This document shows positions 32,033 through 38,031 of a stretch of DNA of 38,031 nt, piece by piece. Each line of letters opens with the position of its first letter. Within the stretch, counting starts at the first letter, position 1. The translations under genes were made by a program, and so were the position numbers. The notes under the pieces are model-generated. The model was not told the origin of the DNA. It saw only the letters and a list, made by a program, of their open reading frames with translations, and searched no databases. The DNA is from Klebsiella pneumoniae (GTDB lineage: Bacteria; Desulfobacterota; Binatia; Bin18): positions 1-38,031 of the forward strand of contig CAMBFS010000019.1 of assembly GCA_945865755.1 (NCBI GenBank). Direction: 5' to 3'.

Positions 32033-34332
32033 ATTTTGCTATACCGCTCCCGCAGCCGTTGCCGCACGACTTCCGCGACGGTGTTCACCAAAAACGTGAG
32101 GATGAACAACTGTAACGCCGCCAAGAAGAGGACACGGTACAACGTCCCGCCATGTGGCGCTTCGGGAATCTCCACCGCGATATTCGCCGATAGCGCGCGA
32201 AACCCATTGAACGGACTAAAATCCATCACCGGCGTATTGCCGGTGGCCATCAGCACGATCATCGTCTCTCCCACCGCGCGCCCAAAACCGATCATCACGG
32301 CGGAGAAGAGCCCCGAACTCGCGGTGGGGAGCACCACGCGGATAGCGGTTTGCCAGCGGGTCGCCCCCAGGGCTAAGGAGCCGGAAATCAGATGCTGTGG
32401 GACATTGGAGAAGGCGTCTTCGGAGATGGTGTAGATAATCGGAATGACGGCGAACCCCATCGCGAACCCCACCACCATCGAGTTCCGTGGGTCATACTGT
32501 ACGCCCGTCGTCGTATACAACCATTGTGGGAAACTCCCATTGAAGACCGCCGTTTCGATATAGCCACTCAGGCTAATGCAAGCATATATCGTGATGAGCA
32601 ACAGCGGCGCAAGGAACACCAATTCGGTGCCGGGCCTCATGCGGCTGCGCACGGGCAGTGGAATCAGTCGCCACATAAATGAGGCGATGAGTGACACCAG
32701 TGGCAGCGCGATCACCAGTAAGAAGACCGCGGGCACAATTTTCTCGATACGCGAAGCCAGCCACAACCCGGCGAAGAATCCCAGGACCACACTGGGCAGC
32801 GCCGCCATCACTTCGACCGTGGGTTTGACCACGCTACGGATGCGTGGGTGCATGAACTGCGAGGTGTAGAGCGCCGCGCAGATACTCAACGGCACCGCCA
32901 GGAGCAAGGCGTAAAAGGTCCCTTTCATGGTGCCGTAGGTCAGAGGCGTGAGGCTAAACTTGGGCTCGAAATCATCCGTTCCGCTACTCGACTGCCAGGT
33001 GTAATCGGGCTTTTCGTATCCTTCGTACCACACCTTGCCGAACAGGGTTTGCAGCGTGATTTCCGGGTGCGGGTTGTGGAGGTCCCAGCGAAAGAGTTGT
33101 CCGTGTGAATCGACCGTTAGCGCGCCGTTGGCTTTGGGGGCGAAGGTCAGCAACGGCAGAGGATTCGTGCCAGTCGACAGGGTAAGCAAGGTTTGGTCGG
33201 ATGTGGCATGGTGCACCAGCACCGTGCCTGCGACATCCGCCGTGAGAAACCCTCTGTCGCGTGGGGACGGCGCGACCGCGGTCACCTGAGCCTGATGCGA
33301 CTGTAACTGGTGGGCTTTGCGATAGGGGGCCTCTTGCCGATTCGCTGGATTGCGCACTTGCACCCAGATATTTACGCCACCGCTCGTGTCGCCCACGATC
33401 AACGAGCGGCCACCGATGAGCCAGCCAAGGACGCTAATGCCCGTGCCTGGCGTGGACACGGCGGAGAAGGTCTGCCCCAGCTGTAGGTTTTCCGGTTCGT
33501 CAACCGGCCAGTGATAGATATCCCCACTCGCCGTCCCCACCAGCAGATTGGATTGGAATTGATCGAGGGCGAGCGCGGTCACATCGCTCTGCAATTGTGG
33601 AGAAAGATCACTCCGAGCGAGTTCGAGGCTCGACTCTCCTAATGGCGAGGTTTGTTCTTCCTGTGAAAAAAAGAGGAGCGTGCGTGGCCCCACCAGCGCG
33701 GCGGCCCGCACGGTCCCTTCATTTTCCCGATAGACCAGTGATGTGAGCGCCCTCCCCTGTTCATCAATTTGCAACGGTTTGCCCTCGCGCACTTCTGGGG
33801 TGATGATGCGCTTGCCATCGACAAAGGTGGGAGAGAACAGGATTCTGAGAGGAATCAGCATGCCACCCGAAGTGCCGACCGCGACATCATGGTGTATCCC
33901 GTCGCGGTAGGCGGACGTCACCTGCTGTCCGTTGAGTCCGGCGATGGCAAAGCGTTGTAGGACGTGCCCATCGGCCAAGGAACGGAATTCAACCGTTCCA
34001 GCGGCGGTGGCGAAGTAGACAATCTCTTGGTATTCATCCACGCCCATCACGAGCGGCTGTGGGTTGTCCAGGGCGGGAGTGGGTTGTGATCGCGCGGTGG
34101 GCGCGTACCACAGCGGCAGGGTCTCGGCGACGATGACGAAAAGAATCAGGATGATACTGGCGATGATGGCGATCCCGCCGGCGGTAATGACGACACCAGC
34201 GGCTTTATCAGTCAGGTGTTTCCAACGAAGGTTGACACCGGTGGGAGCCCCCTTTTTTTTCGGCGCGGAGGCACGTGCGCTGACACGGGGAAGAGCGATG
34301 TCTGATGAAGCCACGGCTTGAGAGTCTGACAT
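32029..34332 (-). CDS. pstC: phosphate ABC transporter permease PstC, long form with beta-propeller-like domain
   Basis: A 767-residue permease, over twice the E. coli length. One membrane span at about 43-65 is followed by about 350 periplasmic residues whose repeated pattern (VMGVDEYQEIVYFATAAG, GVNIWVQVRNPAN, GFLTADVAGTVLVHHATSDQ) looks like WD40/beta-propeller blades. The transport domain (about 480-765) contains the EAA motif [20 protein letters not shown] and AVGETMIVLMATGN. The ATG at 34332 (MSDSQAV) is preferred to a TTG six codons upstream. It forms the membrane channel with PstA. The propeller may bind PstS or another envelope protein, which is inference. Confidence 0.93.
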   Translation of the reverse strand: MSDSQAVASSDIALPRVSARASAPKKKGAPTGVNLRWKHLTDKAAGVVITAGGIAIIASIILILFVIVAETLPLWYAPTARSQPTPALDNPQPLVMGVDEYQEIVYFATAAGTVEFRSLADGHVLQRFAIAGLNGQQVTSAYRDGIHHDVAVGTSGGMLIPLRILFSPTFVDGKRIITPEVREGKPLQIDEQGRALTSLVYRENEGTVRAAALVGPRTLLFFSQEEQTSPLGESSLELARSDLSPQLQSDVTALALDQFQSNLLVGTASGDIYHWPVDEPENLQLGQTFSAVSTPGTGISVLGWLIGGRSLIVGDTSGGVNIWVQVRNPANRQEAPYRKAHQLQSHQAQVTAVAPSPRDRGFLTADVAGTVLVHHATSDQTLLTLSTGTNPLPLLTFAPKANGALTVDSHGQLFRWDLHNPHPEITLQTLFGKVWYEGYEKPDYTWQSSSGTDDFEPKFSLTPLTYGTMKGTFYALLLAVPLSICAALYTSQFMHPRIRSVVKPTVEVMAALPSVVLGFFAGLWLASRIEKIVPAVFLLVIALPLVSLIASFMWRLIPLPVRSRMRPGTELVFLAPLLLITIYACISLSGYIETAVFNGSFPQWLYTTTGVQYDPRNSMVVGFAMGFAVIPIIYTISEDAFSNVPQHLISGSLALGATRWQTAIRVVLPTASSGLFSAVMIGFGRAVGETMIVLMATGNTPVMDFSPFNGFRALSANIAVEIPEAPHGGTLYRVLFLAALQLFILTFLVNTVAEVVRQRLRERYSKI

Positions 34333-34374
34333 TGTAAAATTTCCGTGCAAGGGGTGGGGTCGTTTTCCAAAGTT

Positions 34375-34396
34375 CCCTCTCCCGGCTGGGAGAGGG
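34375..34396. terminator. strong hairpin between pstS and pstC
   Basis: A perfect 9-bp stem (CCCTCTCCC at 34375-34383 with GGGAGAGGG at 34388-34396) has a 4-nt loop GGCT. There is no T run after it on the minus strand, so it is probably a transcript-stabilising or attenuating hairpin, not a classical terminator. It would give more pstS than pstCAB message, as is usual in pst operons. It is also the minimal form of the dispersed repeat at 17763 and 35519. Confidence 0.6.
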
Positions 34397-34444
34397 TCAG
34401 GGTGAGGGGGATCAAAGATGGATTCCTTGAACTCCTCTCCTTGG

Positions 34445-35428
34445 TTACTCCAACTTCGCCAACTCTTCTCTGACGATGGCCGCCGTTAACGGATAGTACC
34501 CATCCTTCACGACAACCTCTTGCCCCTCTTTACTGAAGATGAACTTGGCGAACTCCTTCACCAGTGGATCGAGAGGGCTGCCAGGCGCGCGGTTGATATA
34601 GAGCAACAACGCGCGGCTGAGGGGATATTTACCAGCGATCACATTCTCGTATGTCGCGGGTGAGAAGGCGTCCCCTTGCTTCGCGGCCAGCGGGATGGCG
34701 CGGACACCCGACGTCGTGTAGCCGATCCCACTGTAGCCGGCTCCATTGCGGTCCTCACTGACACCTTGGACAACAGATGCGGAACCCGGTTGTTCCTTAA
34801 CGGTGTCCTTGTAGTCGCCATTACACAGCGCGTTTTCCTTGAAGAACCCGTAGGTGCCGGACGCGGAGTTACGACCATACAGGCTCAGAGGAGCACCGGC
34901 CCAACTCCCATCAAGCCCCGCCTGGCCCCAGGTTTTGACCTCGCCGCCTTTGCAACGGAAGGTTTTCGAGAACATGCCATCGACCTGCGCCAACGTCAGT
35001 CCTTTCACCGGATTATCCTTGTGAACAAATACCGCGAGCGAGTCGAGTGAAGTCCGTAACGCGGTGGGCTTGTAGCCATACTTCGCCTCGAAGCCATCAA
35101 TCTCCGACCCGCGCATTGAGCGGGACATCGGACCGAGTTGCGCGGTCCCTTCGATGAGCGCGGGGGGGGCGGTGCTCGACCCTTTGCCTTCAATCTGAAT
35201 GTTGACATTGGGGTACATTCTCTTGAACCCTTCCGCCCACAACGTCATCAGGTTGTTCAGTGTATCAGAGCCAATACTATTGAGATTGCCAGAGATCCCG
35301 CTCACCGACTTATAGGCCGGAATAGCCGCATCAATTTTAACGGCATCTTGAGCGGATGTGTGCTGAGGAACGAGCAGGCTCGCAGCGAACCCTGTTCCTA
35401 CCATGAGCGACCACAGTCTCTTGTGCAT
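34445..35428 (-). CDS. pstS: phosphate-binding protein PstS
   Basis: A 327-residue periplasmic binding protein with an N-terminal signal peptide cut near SAQDA (about residue 26). Motifs of the PstS family are SIGSDTLNNLMTLWAEGF, the phosphate-binding loop GKGSSTAPPALIEGTAQLGP, GRNSASGTYGFF, and AGYSGIGYTTSGVRAIPLA. It belongs to the long-helix type seen with long PstC/PstA. The ATG at 35428 is chosen because GGAGG lies upstream at the right spacing and the signal peptide then begins with MHKRLW. It delivers phosphate to PstC-PstA. A Pho-box array lies 39-67 bp upstream of the start. Confidence 0.94.
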   Translation of the reverse strand: MHKRLWSLMVGTGFAASLLVPQHTSAQDAVKIDAAIPAYKSVSGISGNLNSIGSDTLNNLMTLWAEGFKRMYPNVNIQIEGKGSSTAPPALIEGTAQLGPMSRSMRGSEIDGFEAKYGYKPTALRTSLDSLAVFVHKDNPVKGLTLAQVDGMFSKTFRCKGGEVKTWGQAGLDGSWAGAPLSLYGRNSASGTYGFFKENALCNGDYKDTVKEQPGSASVVQGVSEDRNGAGYSGIGYTTSGVRAIPLAAKQGDAFSPATYENVIAGKYPLSRALLLYINRAPGSPLDPLVKEFAKFIFSKEGQEVVVKDGYYPLTAAIVREELAKLE

Positions 35429-35466
35429 TGAAATATCCTCCATAAAGTTCACGCTAATCAGCGAAT

Positions 35467-35495
35467 GTTACCAGAGTGTTACGGATGTGTGACTG
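35467..35495 (-). promoter_or_regulatory. Pho-box array upstream of pstS
   Basis: Read on the minus strand, CAGTCAC, CCGTAAC and TGGTAAC follow with 4-bp spacers (ACAT, ACTC), giving an 11-bp period. This is the arrangement of PhoB direct repeats (CTGTCAT or CTGTAAC type). The array lies 39-67 bp before the pstS start and just after the porin-pstS spacer hairpin. Confidence 0.7.
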
Positions 35496-35518
35496 AATAG
35501 TGATGGGGCTTCCAGGTT

Positions 35519-35582
35519 CCCTCTCCTGGCTGGGCAATGACACGGTTGCTTAACTTCATGCCATTGCCCAGCCAGGAGAGGG
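35519..35582. repeat. inverted repeat with 21-bp arms (dispersed hairpin family)
   Basis: The arm at 35519-35539 (CCCTCTCCTGGCTGGGCAAT plus G) pairs fully with 35562-35582. The interior GACACGGTTGCTTAACTTCATG is the reverse complement of the GTTAAGCAACCGTG region of the element at 17763. It lies between the porin stop and the pstS Pho boxes and may end porin transcription. Confidence 0.8.
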
Positions 35583-35613
35583 GTAAGGTCAGGGGGATTG
35601 AGTAACCTCTTCC

Positions 35614-37026
35614 TTAGAACGTCACCTGCGCATCAAGCTGGAAGCGATTGAGCGTGGCATTCGATTGTCCTTTCGGTCGATCAATGAACGAGACGAAATG
35701 ATTCTTGGCGGAAATCGTCAGCCGGGGGAACAACATGTAATCGACCCTCACAAAGGGGCCTTGGTTGTTCGTTCCACCATCACGCCCAAAGTCACTATAA
35801 CTGAAGGTTGACAACACAGCATCGGTTTCCGTCCGTGCCCATGCCAGAGAGAAGGCCCAATCACCAGGATTGCGGGTCGCCCCCAAACTCGCCCCAGCCC
35901 AGATCGCGATGTCACGTCCATTCTTCGCATCCGTATTATGAGCAAAATCCGCGATGAGTGAGACCGGCCATCGCGGATCACCGGTATTGTAATCGAGCTG
36001 CATCGACGCATTGACGATGTTGAAGCCGCCGAGGAAACGCCGGAAGTCCTTGTCGCCAGTTCCAGGGGAGAGCGACCTTCCACCTTTCACGACCGTGCCA
36101 TCTTTCAGGATCACGGAGTTGGTGATTTTCAACGCGCTGTTGCCAGCACGCGCCTGGGCAATCGCATCAGTTTTAGAGAAAAAATAATCGCCAACCGCCA
36201 ACGTCAGGCGGGTGCTCGCGAGCGGTTGCAAGGCAACCACCGCCTGTCCACCCATCATCCAGGCATCGCCGGACCGTGAGTTTTCTCGCACCACCCACTG
36301 CGCGGCGTTGAGTTGGAAGCGACGCAACAACCCTTCAGACCCTTCATAAAGCGTAAAGGTCTCAGCAAGACCTTCTGGGCTTAAATCGTCATCGAAAATC
36401 AATTCCGAAACCATGACGGCACGAGGTTTGAAAAAGGTATTCGTGAATTTTCCGGCGTAGAGGGTAATGGGGGTCCAGGCGAAGTCACCGAGTCCGATGG
36501 TCTCTTTCGGGGTGAGCATAATGTAGGCGTGGTCGATGGCTACTGGCTTACGGGTAAACAGATTGGTCAAGGTTTCGTTGGTCGAGATCGGGTCGTTGGG
36601 GTCACCGCTCACAAGCCGAACGCCGGCCAACAGTTCGTCACTAATTTTCATCTGCGCCCCGAAGCGGAGGCGATAGCGCATCCGAGTCCGTGCGTTGGCC
36701 AGCGGCCCGTCCCCTTGATAGAACCCCTCACCGCGGGCACGGAGGTCACCAGAGAAACTAAACCGACTGAGCCAGTCGAGACTTCGGTCTTGTTTGATGA
36801 TTTTGACGGGGTCACGGCGAGACGCTTCGACTCCGGCTTCCCGCGCCTCGGTTTCGGCTTTCGCCCGGTTCATAAGTTCTTGATATTTCTCCTCGCTGAT
36901 CTTATTTTCGGCGCGTAGAATATCCAGAATCTCTTCGGCGACACTTCTCTTTTGCGCGAGTCCCGCGCCGGCGAACAGGTGGACAAGTGCAAGTCCACTA
37001 AGGATGATAGTGTTGATTTTCCGCAT
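35614..37026 (-). CDS. putative outer-membrane porin (Porin_5-like), Pho regulon member
   Basis: A 470-residue protein. A signal peptide (MRKINTIILSGLALVHLFAG, cut near AGLAQ) is followed by a short coiled coil (AEEILDILRAENKISEEKYQ) and, from about 75, a beta-barrel rich in alternating strands (FSFSGDLRARGEGFYQG, MRYRLRFGAQMKI). It ends in a C-terminal Phe (QVTF), the usual signal for outer-membrane insertion. It resembles the putative porin family often found next to pst genes. Its place between a PhoB-type promoter and pstS points to phosphate uptake across the outer membrane, which is inference. The ATG has AGGAG at the right distance. Confidence 0.82.
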   Translation of the reverse strand: MRKINTIILSGLALVHLFAGAGLAQKRSVAEEILDILRAENKISEEKYQELMNRAKAETEAREAGVEASRRDPVKIIKQDRSLDWLSRFSFSGDLRARGEGFYQGDGPLANARTRMRYRLRFGAQMKISDELLAGVRLVSGDPNDPISTNETLTNLFTRKPVAIDHAYIMLTPKETIGLGDFAWTPITLYAGKFTNTFFKPRAVMVSELIFDDDLSPEGLAETFTLYEGSEGLLRRFQLNAAQWVVRENSRSGDAWMMGGQAVVALQPLASTRLTLAVGDYFFSKTDAIAQARAGNSALKITNSVILKDGTVVKGGRSLSPGTGDKDFRRFLGGFNIVNASMQLDYNTGDPRWPVSLIADFAHNTDAKNGRDIAIWAGASLGATRNPGDWAFSLAWARTETDAVLSTFSYSDFGRDGGTNNQGPFVRVDYMLFPRLTISAKNHFVSFIDRPKGQSNATLNRFQLDAQVTF

Positions 37027-37162
37027 GTTTACGTTCTCCTTCTCCCTTGTCTCAAGTGTTTGTCGGTAGGTATCCCTTCTTGAATTGACGTTCAGTGCGG
37101 CGTTGACAAGACAATCCACCCCCTTCCTCAGTCGATTTGCGTGGCCATCGTAGACAGAAGAT

Positions 37163-37191
37163 GTTACGAAACCATGACAAGGGCATGATTT
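37163..37191 (-). promoter_or_regulatory. candidate Pho box upstream of the porin
   Basis: On the minus strand AAATCAT, TTGTCAT and TCGTAAC are separated by 4-bp spacers (GCCC, GGTT), keeping the 11-bp period. TACGAT follows ten bases later as a possible -10 hexamer. The first unit is weak. The site lies 137-165 bp before the porin start. Confidence 0.55.
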
Positions 37192-37219
37192 GTCCGTGAC
37201 GGAGAGAGGAGCGGGAGCG

Positions 37220-37627
37220 TTACAGCGGACTGTCCCAGACCGTGTCGGTACTGGGGGCAAGCAGCGAGCAAACCAACACTCGCAGAGCGGTCACCGAAAA
37301 CGGTTTGAGGAGACAATGGTCAACACCGCTCTTACGCAGATCGGCTCGCAAGTGCGGTGAGGTCAACGCGCTGACCACAATGATGGGAAGCGTGGCGATG
37401 TGGTGGCGCGGATGAGTGCGAATCGCGTGCAGGACCTCCCACCCACTCTGGAGCGGGAGTAACAAGTCCAGAGTCACGAGCCGCGGACAGTTTCTTTCCA
37501 CCGAGCGTACCGCGTCGTCACCGTTAAACACGGTGACGACACGATGCCCGGCTTGTTCAAGCGTATAGGCAATGAGTTCGGAGCTGCTGGGGTCATCTTC
37601 GACGACCAGGATATGCTCATGATTCAC
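37220..37627 (-). CDS. single-domain response regulator at the head of the Pho cluster
   Basis: A 135-residue receiver-only protein: acidic residues in LVVEDDPSSSEL, the phosphorylatable Asp in LVTLDLLLPLQSGWE, and the Lys in HCLLKPFSVTAL. There is no output domain. The GTG at 37627 is chosen because GGAGG lies upstream and the sequence then starts directly with the receiver (MNHEHILVVEDD). No cognate kinase is adjacent. The Pho-box-like array 50-78 bp upstream suggests control by PhoB. It could relay PhoR or other kinase signals, or act as a phosphate sink; this is inference. Confidence 0.85.
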   Translation of the reverse strand: MNHEHILVVEDDPSSSELIAYTLEQAGHRVVTVFNGDDAVRSVERNCPRLVTLDLLLPLQSGWEVLHAIRTHPRHHIATLPIIVVSALTSPHLRADLRKSGVDHCLLKPFSVTALRVLVCSLLAPSTDTVWDSPL

Positions 37628-37676
37628 GAGAGAATTCCTCCAGGGGAGGAGTATCGCCAGGGAAGTTTGCATGATC

Positions 37677-37705
37677 GTGTCAACAATGTGACAGTTGTGT
37701 AAATT
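37677..37705 (-). promoter_or_regulatory. candidate Pho-box array upstream of the orphan regulator
   Basis: On the minus strand AATTTAC, CTGTCAC and TTGACAC are spaced by ACAA and ATTG, again an 11-bp period. The middle unit is a near-perfect PhoB half-site, and the outer two are degenerate. The distance to the start codon (50-78 bp) is like that at pstS. Confidence 0.5.
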
Positions 37706-37747
37706 TCAGCGGACCGGGAGGGGGCGGGGAATCGGAGAAATGAGGAA

Positions 37748-37897
37748 TCAGAGTGGCCGTCCGGTCGCCATGAACTCGTAGAGCCGCTCTTGAGAGCGGA
37801 TCGCCGCGCTTCCATCCGAAGTGATGCGCTCCGAACGCCCGTCCGACAACAAGAGATGCGATTTCTGATTATCCGCTAACTGAATCTCATGCTTCGC
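37748..37897 (-). other. open fragment of an unknown protein C-terminus
   Basis: A 49-codon open frame without a start reads HEIQLADNQKSHLLL, then DGRSERITSDG, and ends YEFMATGRPL before a stop. It is preceded by a stop codon in frame. The residue mix looks like real protein, so it may be a decayed gene end; I do not recognise it. The rest of 37706-38031 shows no gene, repeat or RNA that I can support; it is A+T-richer toward the right edge. Confidence 0.3.
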
Positions 37898-38031
37898 TCA
37901 TTTCTTTAGTCACTTTTGAGAATTGACAGCTGAGGATCAAACGCAAAGGTTATTTTGACCAAAAATTGCGCTGAAAAATCATGAACCGAGTGAGTTCAAG
38001 GGCTACGTGGACACCAACCTGAAGAGGGTGG

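Overview
The window looks like chromosomal DNA from a Gram-negative bacterium of fairly high G+C (about 55-60% by eye). The evidence is an outer-membrane porin, a lipoprotein signal, and PstC and PstA permeases of the long form known from Pseudomonas. The scatter of small toxin-antitoxin-like pairs, Uma2 nucleases, PAS-rich kinases and short-period intergenic repeats resembles uncultured lineages such as Desulfobacterota, Binatota or Tectomicrobia. That placement is inference; no rRNA, tRNA or CRISPR array was seen.

Layout, left to right: (1) 0.1-2.6 kb: a 5'-truncated histidine kinase remnant followed by an intact REC-PAS-histidine kinase. (2) 2.6-5.0 kb: a CocE-type serine hydrolase on the minus strand and an EVE-domain protein, separated by 7-bp tandem repeats and a 28-bp-arm palindrome. 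(3) 5.3-8.3 kb: a visibly A+T-richer accessory block. It holds a Pol-beta-type nucleotidyltransferase-like protein (DUF6932-like), an overlapping unknown partner, a protein that joins a diiron ferritin-like domain to a TIR domain, and a second stand-alone TIR protein. This is the most unusual part of the window. (4) 8.4-13.2 kb: a nitrilase-superfamily amidohydrolase, moeA, a DUF4258/DUF2283 pair, and a second moeA fused to a periplasmic-binding-protein-like domain. (5) 13.2-14.6 kb: a Uma2-like nuclease, a gene fragment and a small hypothetical gene. (6) 14.6-19.3 kb: an acyl-CoA dehydrogenase, an MFS transporter, a glycine-zipper lipoprotein and a PLP-dependent transsulfuration-type enzyme. 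(7) 19.3-22.7 kb: an HWE/HisKA_2-type sensor kinase with a single-domain response regulator. (8) 22.9-26.6 kb: a zinc-ribbon membrane protein, a CCA-adding-type nucleotidyltransferase and a VapBC-like pair. (9) 26.6-37.7 kb: a full phosphate-starvation block on the minus strand, in transcription order response regulator, porin, pstS, pstC, pstA, pstB, phoU, phoB, phoR.

The Pho block works as one unit. The porin would bring phosphate across the outer membrane, PstS would bind it, PstCAB would import it, and PhoU-PhoR-PhoB would sense and regulate. Arrays of 7-bp sites with an 11-bp period, resembling Pho boxes, lie upstream of pstS, the porin and the orphan response regulator, which ties all three promoters to PhoB. 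A strong hairpin separates pstS from pstC.

The intergenic DNA is unusually structured. Several spacers carry short tandem repeats of 7 or 8 bp whose sequence differs from spacer to spacer. A separate family of long hairpins sharing the same outer arms occurs at three places in what look like empty and filled forms.
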